DNA of 64,000 nt, taken from the NCBI RefSeq assembly GCF_900113745.1, contig NZ_FOQL01000001.1, positions 1,915,550 to 1,979,549 of the forward strand. Direction: 5' to 3'. Of this stretch, positions 26,509 through 35,982 are shown one piece after another (the first letter of the stretch is position 1; each line of letters opens with the position of its first letter). This DNA is from Pseudomonas guineae. GTDB lineage: Bacteria > Pseudomonadota > Gammaproteobacteria > Pseudomonadales > Pseudomonadaceae. The notes under the pieces were generated by a model. The model ran no database searches. It was not told the DNA's origin and was given only the letters and a program-made list of their open reading frames with translations. The position numbers and the translations under genes are program-made.

Positions 26509-27447
26509 ATGTCTCGTGAAATCCGCATCGCCACCCGTAAGAGTGCCCTGGCCCTGTGGCAGGCCGAACACGTTAAAGCCCGTCTGGAGCAGGCGCACCC
26601 TGGCCTCAAGGTCAGCCTGGTGCCCATGGTCAGCCGTGGCGATAAGCTGCTCGACGCGCCGCTGGCGAAGATCGGCGGCAAGGGCCTGTTTGTTAAAGAG
26701 TTGGAAACCGCGCTGCTGGAGGACCAGGCCGACATCGCCGTGCATTCGATGAAAGATGTACCGATGGACTTCCCCGAAGGCCTTGGGCTGTTCTGCATCT
26801 GCGAGCGGGAAGACCCGCGTGATGCCTTTGTCTCCAACACCTATGCCAGTCTCGATGCGTTGCCGCCCGGCAGCGTAGTCGGCACCTCTAGCCTGCGTCG
26901 GCAGGCGCAGTTGCTGGCGCGTCGCCCGGATCTGAAAATCCAGTTCCTGCGCGGCAACGTCAACACCCGCTTGGCCAAACTGGATGCCGGTGATTACGAC
27001 GCTATTATTCTCGCCGCCGCTGGCTTGATTCGCCTTGGTTTTGAGAGCCGCATCCGCGACTCGATCAGCGCCGAAGACAGCCTGCCCGCCGGTGGCCAGG
27101 GCGCTGTGGGCATCGAGTGCCGCAGTGCCGACAGCGAGATCCATGCCCTGCTAGCACCTTTGCATCACCGTGACACGGCCTTGCGGGTGACAGCTGAGCG
27201 CGCACTGAATAAACACCTGAATGGCGGCTGCCAAGTGCCGATTGCTTGCTACGCGGTGCTGGAGGGTGAGCAGTTGTGGCTGCGTGGCCTGGTCGGCCAG
27301 CCGGATGGCTCGCAACTGCTGCGCGCTGAGCAGCGTGGCAGTAGCGCAGCTGCCGAGCAGCTGGGCGTGCAGGTGGCTGAGGCCCTGCTGGCTCAAGGCG
27401 CAGCCGCTATTCTACAAGCCGTATACAGCGGGGCGGATAGCGAGTGA
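26509..27447 (+). CDS. hemC: Porphobilinogen deaminase (hydroxymethylbilane synthase)
   Basis: 312 residues. The dipyrromethane cofactor Cys241 is in [10 protein letters not shown]; conserved [16 protein letters not shown] and LRGNVNTRL segments bind substrate. It joins four porphobilinogens into hydroxymethylbilane. I chose ATG 26509 ([10 protein letters not shown]). It opens hemC-hemD-hemX-hemY, with hemD overlapping by four bases. Confidence 0.97.
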   Translation: MSREIRIATRKSALALWQAEHVKARLEQAHPGLKVSLVPMVSRGDKLLDAPLAKIGGKGLFVKELETALLEDQADIAVHSMKDVPMDFPEGLGLFCICEREDPRDAFVSNTYASLDALPPGSVVGTSSLRRQAQLLARRPDLKIQFLRGNVNTRLAKLDAGDYDAIILAAAGLIRLGFESRIRDSISAEDSLPAGGQGAVGIECRSADSEIHALLAPLHHRDTALRVTAERALNKHLNGGCQVPIACYAVLEGEQLWLRGLVGQPDGSQLLRAEQRGSSAAAEQLGVQVAEALLAQGAAAILQAVYSGADSE

Positions 27448-28217
27448 ACGGCTGGCGTTTGCTGCTGACGCGGCCGACCCAAGAGTCCGCCGCGCTCGCC
27501 GCAACCTTGGCCCAGCAGGGCATTTACAGCAGTAGTTTGCCGCTGCTGGCCATCGAGGCCCTGAGTGAGAGCGCCGAGCAGCGTGCCACGCTTGCCGGCC
27601 TGAGTCGCTACTGCGCGGTGATTGTGGTGAGCAAGCCGGCGGCACGCCTGGGCCTCGATCTGCTTGGGCGCTGCCAATTATCCGTACCTGCCGAGCAGCC
27701 TTGGTTCAGCGTGGGTGCCGCCACGGGGCAGATTCTTCGTGAGCATGGCCTGCAGGTGCATTACCCCGAACTGGTTGATGATAGCGAGGGGTTGCTCGCC
27801 CTGGCGCCGTTTCAGCAAGCGCTGGCGGCGGTCGCTAAGCCGCAAGTACTTATTTTACGTGGCGAGGGTGGCCGCGAGTTCATGGCCGAGCGCTTGCGCG
27901 ACCAAGGCGTGCAGGTGGATTATCTATCCCTGTATCGACGGGTGCTGCCGGCTTACCCGCCAGCAGCGCTGGTCAAGCGGGTTGAGGCTGAACGCCTGAA
28001 TGCGCTGGTGGTCAGCAGTGGGCAGGGCTTCGTGTATTTGCGTGAGTTGGCCGCCGAGGCCTGGACGCAGCTGGCCCTGCTACCCTTATTTGTACCCAGC
28101 CCGCGAGTCGCCGAAATGGCCCGTGCAGCAGGTGCGCAATTTGTTGTGGATTGTCGTGGCGCGAGTGCTGCGGCGTTGCTGGCAGCGTTGCAAGCGCAAC
28201 CTACCCCTGATCTCTGA
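27444..28217 (+). CDS. hemD: Uroporphyrinogen-III synthase
   Basis: 257 residues from a GTG start that overlaps the hemC stop (GTGA). The family is weakly conserved, but the two-domain layout is visible: [16 protein letters not shown] at the start, the [13 protein letters not shown] turn, [15 protein letters not shown] and [10 protein letters not shown] in the middle and [11 protein letters not shown] later. It closes hydroxymethylbilane with inversion of ring D. The next gene, hemX, starts 16 bases downstream. Confidence 0.95.
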   Translation: MNGWRLLLTRPTQESAALAATLAQQGIYSSSLPLLAIEALSESAEQRATLAGLSRYCAVIVVSKPAARLGLDLLGRCQLSVPAEQPWFSVGAATGQILREHGLQVHYPELVDDSEGLLALAPFQQALAAVAKPQVLILRGEGGREFMAERLRDQGVQVDYLSLYRRVLPAYPPAALVKRVEAERLNALVVSSGQGFVYLRELAAEAWTQLALLPLFVPSPRVAEMARAAGAQFVVDCRGASAAALLAALQAQPTPDL

Positions 28218-28233
28218 CGCAAAGGATGGATAC

Positions 28234-29442
28234 GTGAGCGAAGCAACTACTTCGAAAGATCAAGCCCCGCAAGAGCATGAACAGGCTCTGGCGGATGCCG
28301 CCACGGACATACCGGTCACGCCTGCACCCACCGCGAATGAGCCGCCCGCGCGGGGAAGCGGCTTGGCGCTGTTGGCATTGCTGATTGCAGTGGCAGGTGC
28401 TGGAGCTGGGGGCTGGGGGCTGTGGCAGTTACACGGGATGGATGCCCGCGAAAAGCAGCAGCTGAGCCAGTTGCAGGCGGCGCGAAACGAAGCGCAGAGT
28501 GCGGCGCAGAATCTGACACAGGTTGGTCGGACACTGGAATCGCGTATGGATCAACTGCCCAGTGTCGATGAACTGGAGTCTCGTCATCGCCTGCTGACGC
28601 AACTGCAGAGTGGTCAGCAGTTACTCAATCAGCGTTTGGAAACCGTATTAGGGGCCAGCCGCCAGGATTGGCGATTGGCCGAGGCTGAGCACCTGCTGCG
28701 TTTGGCCAGCTTGCGACTGTCTGCGTTGCAGGACATCAACAGCGCCACCGCACTGGTGCAGGCTGCCGATGAAATCCTCCGGGAGCAGGATGATCCGGCC
28801 GCATTTGCTGCACGTGAGCAGCTGGCCAAGAGCCTGCAGGCATTGCGCTCGACCCATAACCCCGATCGTACCGGGTTATTCCTCCAGCTCGGCGCGTTGC
28901 GTGAACAAGCGGCGCAACTCAACGCCCAGGCTCCGGTTTTTAGTGCTGAAGGTGGCGTGCTGAGCGAGCTGGCGGCTGGCGATGGCGCGGTTGAGCCGAC
29001 ATGGTGGCAGCGTGGCTTGCAGACCTTGTCGGAGTATTTCCGTATCGATTTCAATGCCGATCGCAATATCCGACCTATGCTGGCCGGTCAGAGTCTGAGC
29101 CAAGTACGCCTTGCCCTCAGCCTGGCGCTGGAGCAGGCGCAGTGGGGTGCGCTGCATGGCCAGAGCGACGTCTACCGACAAGCGTTACAGCAGGCGCGCG
29201 AGGTGCTAGATGCACACTTCAACTCGGACAACCCCAACAGCCGTGCCCTGCGTGTGCGCATTGATGAGCTGGTCGAGCAGCCGATTGCGGTAACGCCGCC
29301 AGATCTCAGTCTGACGCTGAATGCGGTTCAGGCTTACATCCAGGCTAAACAAACGGCGCGCAGCCAGCAAAAGGTTGACGCTGAGCCAGCCACTGAGGCA
29401 CCTGACGATGTCGAGGCTGCATTGCCGGAGGCGCTGCAATGA
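28234..29442 (+). CDS. hemX: HemX family membrane protein
   Basis: 402 residues from a GTG at 28234 (GGATGG upstream). An acidic N-terminal tail, one membrane helix (about 45-65, GLALLALLIAVAGAGAGGWG), and a long periplasmic or exposed coiled coil (QLQAARNEAQSAAQNL) with helical C-terminal part. HemX is encoded in hem operons of many gammaproteobacteria; it was once called a uroporphyrinogen methylase, but no methyltransferase motifs are present here. It overlaps hemY by four bases. Confidence 0.9.
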   Translation: MSEATTSKDQAPQEHEQALADAATDIPVTPAPTANEPPARGSGLALLALLIAVAGAGAGGWGLWQLHGMDAREKQQLSQLQAARNEAQSAAQNLTQVGRTLESRMDQLPSVDELESRHRLLTQLQSGQQLLNQRLETVLGASRQDWRLAEAEHLLRLASLRLSALQDINSATALVQAADEILREQDDPAAFAAREQLAKSLQALRSTHNPDRTGLFLQLGALREQAAQLNAQAPVFSAEGGVLSELAAGDGAVEPTWWQRGLQTLSEYFRIDFNADRNIRPMLAGQSLSQVRLALSLALEQAQWGALHGQSDVYRQALQQAREVLDAHFNSDNPNSRALRVRIDELVEQPIAVTPPDLSLTLNAVQAYIQAKQTARSQQKVDAEPATEAPDDVEAALPEALQ

Positions 29443-30689
29443 AGCGTATTTACTGGTTGCTGCTGATTCTGGTGCTGGTTGCCGGCGTCGCCAGCTGGAT
29501 GTTCTTTGGTCTGCCGCTGGCCGAGCACAAGGGCTATGTACTCATCGCTTTCCAGGGTTTCCGTTACGAATCCAGTGTGTGGGCTTTTGTCGCCGCCCTG
29601 CTGGTGCTTTGGTTGCTGGTCTACCTGTTGCGGCTGAGTCTGCGGCTGCTGGTGGCGTCTGGCGGTCTGCTCAACCCCTGGTCACGCTTACACAGCCGTC
29701 GCCGTGTGCGTCTGGCGTCCGAGCAGGGCTTTCTTGAGCTGGCCGAAGGTCGCTGGGCGCGTGCTCTGCGTCATCTGAAGCAGGCGGCAGATAGCTCGCC
29801 GCAGCCATTGAGTTATTACCTTGGGGCCGCCCGTGCGGCGCACCAATTAGGTCAATACGAGGACTGCGATGGTTTGCTCGAGCAAGCCCTTGATCGTCAG
29901 CCGCAAGCGGAGCTGGCGATTGCGTTGTTACACGCCGAGTTACAGCAGGCGCGGGGCCAGAGCGAAGCTGCACTGGAGACGTTACAGGTCATGCGCGCGC
30001 GCCATCCGCACCATCATCTGGTGTTGCGACAGTTACAGCAGCTCTATCTACAGACCGAAGATTGGTCTGCCTTGCTCGGGCTGTTACCGGATCTACAAAA
30101 GGAAAAATCCCTGGGTAATGCCGAGCTGAGTGAGTTGGAGCGCCAAGCCTGGCGTGGGCGCTTGTTGCAGGCTGGGCAGCCGGTAGGCGGCGATGCGCAG
30201 GCTGCTCTCGTGCTGCTGCAACAGGCCTGGCAAGCCATGTCGGGCGCACAACATAAGCAGCCCGAACTGGTCGCGGTGTATGCCGAACAACTGCGCCAAC
30301 TGGGTGCCGAGGCTGAGGCGGAAGAGTTGCTGCGGCCTTTCCTCAAACAGCATTACGACATAGCCTTGGTGCGTCTCTACGGCTTGCTGCGTGGGCGTGA
30401 TCTAAGCCGGCAGTTGCAGGCGGCCGAAGGCTGGTTGAAGCAGCATCCCGAGGATGCCGGTCTGCTGCTGACGTTGGGTCGGCTGTGCCTGCATAGCCAG
30501 CTATGGGGCAAGGCCCAGGACTACCTGGAAAGCAGCCTAACTTTCCAGCGTCATCCGGAAACCTGTACTGAGCTGGCACGTCTGCAAGCGCAACTGGGTG
30601 ATCTGGAACGCAGTAACAGCCTGTATCAGGAAGGTCTGATCCTGCTCGATTCACGTTTGTGCACGCCGGCTTTACCGGCAACGACTTGA
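29439..30689 (+). CDS. hemY: HemY family TPR protein
   Basis: 416 residues. Two N-terminal membrane helices (about 3-24 and 44-66) are followed by the HemY_N region and several TPR-like helical repeats, e.g. RALRHLKQAADSSPQPLSYYLGAARAA and LLLTLGRLCLHSQLWGKAQDYLESSL (shown in parts). It is the gammaproteobacterial HemY, not the protoporphyrinogen oxidase of the same name. It probably scaffolds late haem or tetrapyrrole steps at the inner membrane; the mechanism is unknown. Confidence 0.92.
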   Translation: MKRIYWLLLILVLVAGVASWMFFGLPLAEHKGYVLIAFQGFRYESSVWAFVAALLVLWLLVYLLRLSLRLLVASGGLLNPWSRLHSRRRVRLASEQGFLELAEGRWARALRHLKQAADSSPQPLSYYLGAARAAHQLGQYEDCDGLLEQALDRQPQAELAIALLHAELQQARGQSEAALETLQVMRARHPHHHLVLRQLQQLYLQTEDWSALLGLLPDLQKEKSLGNAELSELERQAWRGRLLQAGQPVGGDAQAALVLLQQAWQAMSGAQHKQPELVAVYAEQLRQLGAEAEAEELLRPFLKQHYDIALVRLYGLLRGRDLSRQLQAAEGWLKQHPEDAGLLLTLGRLCLHSQLWGKAQDYLESSLTFQRHPETCTELARLQAQLGDLERSNSLYQEGLILLDSRLCTPALPATT

Positions 30690-30712
30690 ACTAATCGTTT
30701 TTCGAGGTGCTT

Positions 30713-31255
30713 ATGCGAGCCTTGTTGATGTGTTGTCTAGCGGGGCTGCTGCTCGGTTGCGCTGGCCCTCAGGTAGACGACTACGTCCGCGAGCAGCCCC
30801 GCTTGGAGCTGAAAGATTACTTCAGCGGTGAGCTGCAGGCCTGGGGCATGTTTCAGAACCGTTCTGGGGTGGTGGTTAAGCGTTTCCACGTCGCCATGAC
30901 CGGTACCTGGCAAGGCGACGTTGGTGTGCTCGATGAGCGCTTCACCTACAGCGATGGCAGCACCGAGCGCCGCGTCTGGACCCTGAAAAAACAAGTTGAT
31001 GGGAGCTGGCGTGGCACTGCTGATGATGTCGTGGGCGAGGCGATCGGTCACGTTGCTGGTAACGCCCTAAACTGGCGCTACCAGCTGCGTCTGAAGGTCG
31101 ACGACTCAACCTATGTCGTTGATTTTGATGACTGGATGTACCTGATGGATGGTCGGGTCATGCTTAATCGGGCGCACATGTCCAAGTGGGGCATTGATCT
31201 TGGTCAGGTCACTTTGAGCTTTTATAAGCCTGTTTTGACTGAGGCGGCTGAGTAA
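30713..31255 (+). CDS. DUF3833 family lipoprotein
   Basis: 180 residues from ATG 30713 (GAGG five bases upstream). The signal MRALLMCCLAGLLLGC ends in a lipobox at Cys16. The mature part has the DUF3833 pattern: LKDYFSGELQAWGMFQNRSG, RRVWTLKKQ, YQLRLKVDD, DWMYLMDGRVMLNRAHMSKWG. The function is unknown; a lipid-binding-like beta fold is plausible. It lies between hemY and algQ, where P. aeruginosa has dsbH. Confidence 0.85.
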   Translation: MRALLMCCLAGLLLGCAGPQVDDYVREQPRLELKDYFSGELQAWGMFQNRSGVVVKRFHVAMTGTWQGDVGVLDERFTYSDGSTERRVWTLKKQVDGSWRGTADDVVGEAIGHVAGNALNWRYQLRLKVDDSTYVVDFDDWMYLMDGRVMLNRAHMSKWGIDLGQVTLSFYKPVLTEAAE

Positions 31256-31450
31256 TTGCCGATTAAACGCTTGTATGAAATTATCTCCGCAGCTGCCTTG
31301 AAGGCTCAGGCCTGCCGGAATAGTCTGGTTTGCAGTACCGCCGGAAAGTTGCCGTTTCACGGCTGTCTTCCCCGACCTTGTACCAGCTGACAAAAAACTG
31401 TCTCGGTGCAGGCGAACAACACTAATAGCAATAGGGAAGTAGAGGTCATC

Positions 31451-31918
31451 ATGCTCGAGAGTTGTCAGAACGCCCAGGAGCGCTGGGGTGGGGTCCACCT
31501 GCTGATTGACCGCTGGCTACAAGAGCGTAAGGAGCTGGTGGAGGCATTTGCGGCACTCAACGTTTCAGCACAAGCACCGAGTGCCGCTGCCCTGCAGCAA
31601 TTCTGTGAAATCCTTGTCGACTATGTGTCGGCTGGTCACTTTGAGGTCTATGAGCAGTTGACCAGCGAGGCTAAAGCATTTGGTGATCAGCGTGGGCTTG
31701 AGCTGGCCAAGCAGATTTACCCGCGCATTGAGGTGATTACCGAAGTGGCGCTGGCGTTCAATGATCGCTGCGACACGGGTGACTGCAATGATTCGGCTTC
31801 GTTACTGGATGAGTTAAATCGCTTGGGCCAATTGCTGCACGAGCGTTTCGAGCTGGAGGATTGCCTGATTGAAGTCCTCCACAACGCCCATCAGGAACAG
31901 GCTGCGCCTGCGCTGTGA
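31451..31918 (+). CDS. algQ: AlgQ, Rsd-family anti-sigma factor
   Basis: 155 residues from ATG 31451 ([14 protein letters not shown]), all-helical Rsd/AlgQ fold with the conserved [16 protein letters not shown] and [20 protein letters not shown] segments. AlgQ binds sigma-70 region 4 and, in Pseudomonas, affects alginate, siderophore and polyphosphate-related traits. The 195-base leader region before it has no other gene. It converges on the FKBP gene with 12 bases between. Confidence 0.93.
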   Translation: MLESCQNAQERWGGVHLLIDRWLQERKELVEAFAALNVSAQAPSAAALQQFCEILVDYVSAGHFEVYEQLTSEAKAFGDQRGLELAKQIYPRIEVITEVALAFNDRCDTGDCNDSASLLDELNRLGQLLHERFELEDCLIEVLHNAHQEQAAPAL

Positions 31919-31930
31919 CAGGTTGACCCG

Positions 31931-32575
31931 TTACTCCTTGGTGTCGAGCAATTCCAGCTCGAACACCAGGGGTGAGTAGGGCGGAATCAAATCCCCCGCA
32001 CCGTCCTCGCCATACGCCTGAGCCGACGGAATTACCAAGCGCCATTGCGCGCCTACCGGCATATTCTGTACTGCGCTGCGCCATCCTGCGATCACGCTGT
32101 CTAGGCGAAACCACTGCGCTGCCTGAGTTTCGTCGAACTGACTGCCATCGGCTAAGAAACCTATATAGCGCACCTGAATGCGGTCTGCTAGTCCCGGCGT
32201 GCGACCGCTGCCGGCGCGCAGTTCCTGCATTAGCACGCCATCCTGCAGCACGCGCATACCGGCTTTGGCTTTCTCTCTGGCGAGAAAGCGCTGCTCCGCG
32301 TCTTTAGCTTTCTCGAATCGTTCTGGTGCATTTACGAGCTGCGCTTCATGCTCGGCCAGCAGGCTTTCGATACGTGCGGCATTCAGCGCCAACGGCTCAC
32401 GATGGTAAGCCTGACGCAGGCCATCGAGCAGGGCTTGCAGCTCCAGATCAGGCACTTCGTCGCGCAGCCGCTCTCCGAGCTTTACGCCCAGGCTGTAGGC
32501 TAGGTCATGCGCGTGTTCATGCGCCTGAGCGACGGGTGCGAGTAAACAGAGCAATAGTAGGGTGAAGCGTGGCAT
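31931..32575 (-). CDS. FKBP-type peptidyl-prolyl isomerase, exported
   Basis: 214 residues from ATG 32575. Signal peptide MPRFTLLLLCLLAPVAQA, an FKBP N-terminal dimerisation region (LGVKLGERLRDEV) and a C-terminal FKBP domain: VRYIGFLADGSQFDET, VIAGWRSAVQNMPVG, AYGEDGAGDLIPPYSPLVFELEL (shown in parts). It should speed proline isomerisation in periplasmic proteins, like FkpA/Mip. A longer frame to 32839 overlaps algP antisense and is rejected. Divergent from algP. Confidence 0.92.
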   Translation of the reverse strand: MPRFTLLLLCLLAPVAQAHEHAHDLAYSLGVKLGERLRDEVPDLELQALLDGLRQAYHREPLALNAARIESLLAEHEAQLVNAPERFEKAKDAEQRFLAREKAKAGMRVLQDGVLMQELRAGSGRTPGLADRIQVRYIGFLADGSQFDETQAAQWFRLDSVIAGWRSAVQNMPVGAQWRLVIPSAQAYGEDGAGDLIPPYSPLVFELELLDTKE

Positions 32576-32699
32576 GAGCGTTCTCCGGCCAAAGGGATGC
32601 CGATTATGCCAGTCAGGCCCACGCGTCGACGCGTGAGGTGGCAAGGCGGGTAAAAGGAGGTCTAGTATGACGCCATCTTCACCCGCCAGGAGGCGCGTC

Positions 32700-33560
32700 A
32701 TGTCGGCTAAAAAGAACGCAAAGAAGAACTCAGTGAGTACCCCACTGCACTTGTTGCAGCAGCTTTCCAGTAGCCTGCTTGAGCATCTTGAGGACGCTTG
32801 CACGCGTGCCTTGGTTGATGCCGAGAAGTTGCTCGCCAAACTGGAAAAGCAGCGAGGTAAAGCTCAGGAAAAGCTGCATAAAGCGCGCAGCAAAATGCAG
32901 GACTCAGCAGTCGCCGGCAAAGCCAAGGCTCAGGCGAAAGCTAAAGAAGCGGTGGCAGAGCTGGAGCAGATGCTTGATATCCTCAAAGACCGTCAGAGCG
33001 AAACGCGCACCTATATCGCCGGGCTTAAGCGTGATGCTCAGGAAAGCTTGAAGCTGGCCCAGGGTGTCGGTAAGGTCAAAGAAGCAGTAAACAAGGCGCT
33101 GGACAGCCGTTTGGCCAAGTCTGCTGCCGCCAAAACGGCTGTTAAGCCCGCGTCGGCCAAGCCGGCAGCTAAGGCGGCAACAGCGTTGACCAAGGCACCC
33201 GCAAAAGCACCCGCCAAAACTGTTGCAAAAGCGCCTGCCAAGGCCGTCAGTAACGCGCTAGCAGCAGCGAAACCTGCGACCAAGGCTGCACCAACCAACA
33301 GTGCTAAGCCTGTCGCCCGCAAGCCGGCTGTGCAGCCTGCTACTAAGGCTGCCGCCAAACCTGCTGTGAAGAAGGCTGCAGCGGTTAAGCCCGCCAGTAA
33401 GGCGGTGGTTAAACCGGCTGCAAAACCTGCAGCAAAACCCGCTGTGAAAAAGCCTGCGACTAAACCGGCTGCCGCTAAGCCTGCCACTGCCAGCGCTCCG
33501 GCTGCCGAAGTTGCTGCGCCTGCTGGCAGCAATGGCAGCACCCTGCCAAGCGCTGTTTAA
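32700..33560 (+). CDS. algP: AlgP, histone H1-like regulator
   Basis: 286 residues from ATG 32700. The conserved N-terminal ~130 residues (TPLHLLQQLSSSLLEHLE, AEKLLAKLEKQRGKAQEKL, RDAQESLKLAQGVGKVKEA) form a coiled-coil/phasin-like helix; the rest is a Lys/Ala/Pro-rich tail of degenerate KPAAK-type repeats like histone H1. AlgP influences alginate genes and binds DNA. The tail is shorter and less regular than I recall for P. aeruginosa, where repeat number varies between strains. Its stop overlaps the convergent TIGR02444 stop. Confidence 0.93.
   Translation: MSAKKNAKKNSVSTPLHLLQQLSSSLLEHLEDACTRALVDAEKLLAKLEKQRGKAQEKLHKARSKMQDSAVAGKAKAQAKAKEAVAELEQMLDILKDRQSETRTYIAGLKRDAQESLKLAQGVGKVKEAVNKALDSRLAKSAAAKTAVKPASAKPAAKAATALTKAPAKAPAKTVAKAPAKAVSNALAAAKPATKAAPTNSAKPVARKPAVQPATKAAAKPAVKKAAAVKPASKAVVKPAAKPAAKPAVKKPATKPAAAKPATASAPAAEVAAPAGSNGSTLPSAV
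33140..33480 (+). repeat. Degenerate KPAA-type coding repeats in algP
   Basis: The algP tail encodes many short Lys-Pro-Ala-Ala/Lys-Ala-Pro-Ala units with similar codons (AAACCTGC, AAGCCGGC and variants). Such tracts are prone to slippage and length change. Confidence 0.7.
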
Positions 33561-34021
33561 ACGCTGAGTTGTGCCGCTGCGATGCGCAGCGTTTGCAAGG
33601 CGTCGCGGCTGCCACACTCAGGCGCGAGGCTTTGCAGCCAGTCTGGCTGTGCGCTGGCCTGGCGGCTTAGCCAGGGTTGAGCGCACGCCGCCAAGCGCTC
33701 TAGCAGTTGGCGCTCTGCATCCAGTTCCAGTTTTTTGACCTGCTCACGTAACGTCGCTAGCGCCGGGTCGCCCTGTGTGGCCTCACGCCAGCTTTGGCGC
33801 AAATTGCGCAACGGCAGGACCACCTGCTGTTGCCAAGGTTGCGCCAGGTTACGCAGCGCCGCGACGCGTTCTTCGTTGCAGGCAATCTGTCGAGCGTCCA
33901 GCCAGGTTGCGCAGAGCAGCAGGCATACATCAGCGCCTTGCGTCTGTAATAGCAGGCTCGCGTCCTCGACGGACGGTTGTTGATAAAGCGTTTCGGCGAA
34001 TCGCCACAGGTCAGGGTGCAT
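33557..34021 (-). CDS. TIGR02444 family protein
   Basis: 154 residues from ATG 34021 (MHPDLWRFAETLYQQPSVE). The family hallmark is this N terminus plus LLLCATWLDAR and a central basic helix (LRNLRQSWREAT). It is conserved beside the ABC-F gene in pseudomonads and has no known function. Its stop codon overlaps that of the convergent algP by two bases (33557-33560), so the two transcripts end tail to tail. Confidence 0.85.
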   Translation of the reverse strand: MHPDLWRFAETLYQQPSVEDASLLLQTQGADVCLLLCATWLDARQIACNEERVAALRNLAQPWQQQVVLPLRNLRQSWREATQGDPALATLREQVKKLELDAERQLLERLAACAQPWLSRQASAQPDWLQSLAPECGSRDALQTLRIAAAQLSV

Positions 34022-34071
34022 GGTGCTTTCCGGGTTTCTCAAAAAGGACTCTGGTAGACTCCGCCGCCATT

Positions 34072-35982
34072 ATGATCCGACTCCAGAACCTGACTTTACA
34101 GCGTGGCCCTCAGCGTCTGCTAGAAGATGCCGAGATGACCCTGCACCCCGGCCACAAAGCCGGCCTGATCGGCGCCAATGGCGCCGGCAAATCCAGCCTG
34201 TTTGCCCTGTTTCGTGGCGAGCTGAGTGCGGACGCGGGCGATTGCCTGATTCCCGCTGACTGGCGCGTGGCCCACATGCGCCAGGAGATCGACGCAGTCG
34301 AACGCCAAGCGGTGGACTACGTGCTCGATGGCGACGTGCACTTACGCCGGGTGCAAGCCGACTTGGCCGTCGCCGAAGCCGCCCATGACGGCACGGCGGT
34401 GGCACGCTTGCACACCGAGCTGGATACCCTTGACGGTTACAGCGCCGATGCGCGGGCGCGCAAGCTGCTCGCGGGGCTTGGCTTTGACAGCGCGCAGATG
34501 GATCGTCGTGTCGGCGACTTCTCCGGTGGCTGGCGTATGCGCCTGAACCTGGCGCAGGCGTTGATGTGCCCGTCTGAGCTGTTGCTGCTCGACGAGCCAA
34601 CTAACCACCTCGATCTCGATGCGATCCTCTGGCTGGAAGGCTGGCTGAAAAGTTACCCCGGCACCTTGCTGCTGATCTCCCACGATCGCGACTTTCTCGA
34701 TGCGGTAGTCGACCACGTGGCTCACCTCGATCAGCAAAAGCTGACCCTGTATCGCGGCGGCTATTCGGCGTTTGAGCGCACCCGTGCCGAGCGCCTAGCG
34801 CAGCAGCAGCAAGCGTATGACAAGCAGCAAGTGCAGCGCGCGCACATGGAAAAGTACATCGCGCGCTTCAAAGCCCAGGCCACCAAGGCACGTCAGGCGC
34901 AGAGCCGGATCAAGGCGTTGGAACGGATGGAGGAACTGTCTGCCGCGCATGTCGACTCGCCCTTTGACTTCAGCTTCCGCGAAGCTGACAAGATATCCAG
35001 CCCGCTGCTGGACCTGAGCGAGGGGCGCTTGGGCTACGGTGATAAGGTGGTGCTGGAGAAGGTTAAATTGAATCTGGCCCCCGGCGCGCGCATTGGTTTG
35101 CTCGGGCCGAATGGTGCGGGTAAGTCGACTCTAATCAAGAATCTGTCGAATGAGCTGCAGCCGATCGGCGGTCGCCTGCAGCGCGGTGAGAACCTGGTGG
35201 TTGGTTACTTTGCCCAGCATCAACTTGATGCGTTGGATGACAAAGCCAGCCCGCTATTGCACTTCCAGCGCCTGGCTCCTACCGAGCGCGAACAAGTTTT
35301 GCGTGACTTCCTCGGTGGTTTCGACTTCCGCGGTCCGCGTTGTGATGAGCCGGTGCTGAACTTTTCTGGCGGAGAAAAAGCCCGTCTGGCGCTGGCGTTG
35401 ATCGCCTGGGGCAAACCTAACCTGCTGCTGCTCGACGAACCCACCAACCACCTCGACCTAGAAATGCGTCTGGCGCTGACCATGGCCTTGCAGGAGTTCA
35501 GTGGCGCAGTGGTGGTGGTCTCCCACGACCGGCATTTGCTGAAAAGCACCACCGATGAGTTCTTGCTGGTTGCCGATGGTCAGGTACAACCGTTCGACGG
35601 TGACTTGGAAGACTACGCCCGCTGGCTGGTGGATTACCGCACGCGGCAGGCGCCAACCAGTGGTGGCGAAAGCAACCCGGATAAAGCTGACAAGCGTGTG
35701 CAGCGCCAGGCTGCCGCCGCCCTGCGCCAGCAATTGGCCCCGCATAAGCGCGAAGCCGATAAGTTGGAAAAAGAGCTGGGGCAACTGCATACCAAGCTCG
35801 CTACCGTAGAGGCTCGCCTGGGTAGCAGCGAGATTTACGAGGCTGCACAAAAAGACCAGCTTCGCGAGGCATTGGCCGAACAGGCCACGCTGAAAAGCCG
35901 CGAAGCTGATCTGGAGGAGCGTTGGATGGTGGCGCTGGAAACCCTCGAAGCCTTACAGGCTGAGCTGGAGGCCGCCAGTTGA
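34072..35982 (+). CDS. ABC-F family ATPase (YheS-like)
   Basis: 636 residues from ATG 34072. Two ABC domains: Walker A 1 at 34-42 (GANGAGKSS) with signature FSGGWRMRL, and Walker A 2 (GPNGAGKST) with signature FSGGEKARL; both have LLLLDEPTNHLD Walker B. A P-site interaction linker (about 230-290) joins them and a basic coiled-coil tail ends the protein. No membrane domain, so it acts on the ribosome. The frame extends upstream to 33775 but is unconserved. No good Shine-Dalgarno is visible. Confidence 0.93.
   Translation: MIRLQNLTLQRGPQRLLEDAEMTLHPGHKAGLIGANGAGKSSLFALFRGELSADAGDCLIPADWRVAHMRQEIDAVERQAVDYVLDGDVHLRRVQADLAVAEAAHDGTAVARLHTELDTLDGYSADARARKLLAGLGFDSAQMDRRVGDFSGGWRMRLNLAQALMCPSELLLLDEPTNHLDLDAILWLEGWLKSYPGTLLLISHDRDFLDAVVDHVAHLDQQKLTLYRGGYSAFERTRAERLAQQQQAYDKQQVQRAHMEKYIARFKAQATKARQAQSRIKALERMEELSAAHVDSPFDFSFREADKISSPLLDLSEGRLGYGDKVVLEKVKLNLAPGARIGLLGPNGAGKSTLIKNLSNELQPIGGRLQRGENLVVGYFAQHQLDALDDKASPLLHFQRLAPTEREQVLRDFLGGFDFRGPRCDEPVLNFSGGEKARLALALIAWGKPNLLLLDEPTNHLDLEMRLALTMALQEFSGAVVVVSHDRHLLKSTTDEFLLVADGQVQPFDGDLEDYARWLVDYRTRQAPTSGGESNPDKADKRVQRQAAAALRQQLAPHKREADKLEKELGQLHTKLATVEARLGSSEIYEAAQKDQLREALAEQATLKSREADLEERWMVALETLEALQAELEAAS

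Noticed and set aside
33038..33541. Hydrophobic Ala/Gly/Leu-rich minus-strand frame in algP
   Set aside because: It is the reverse reading of the Lys/Ala/Pro repeats of algP; low complexity, not a membrane protein gene.
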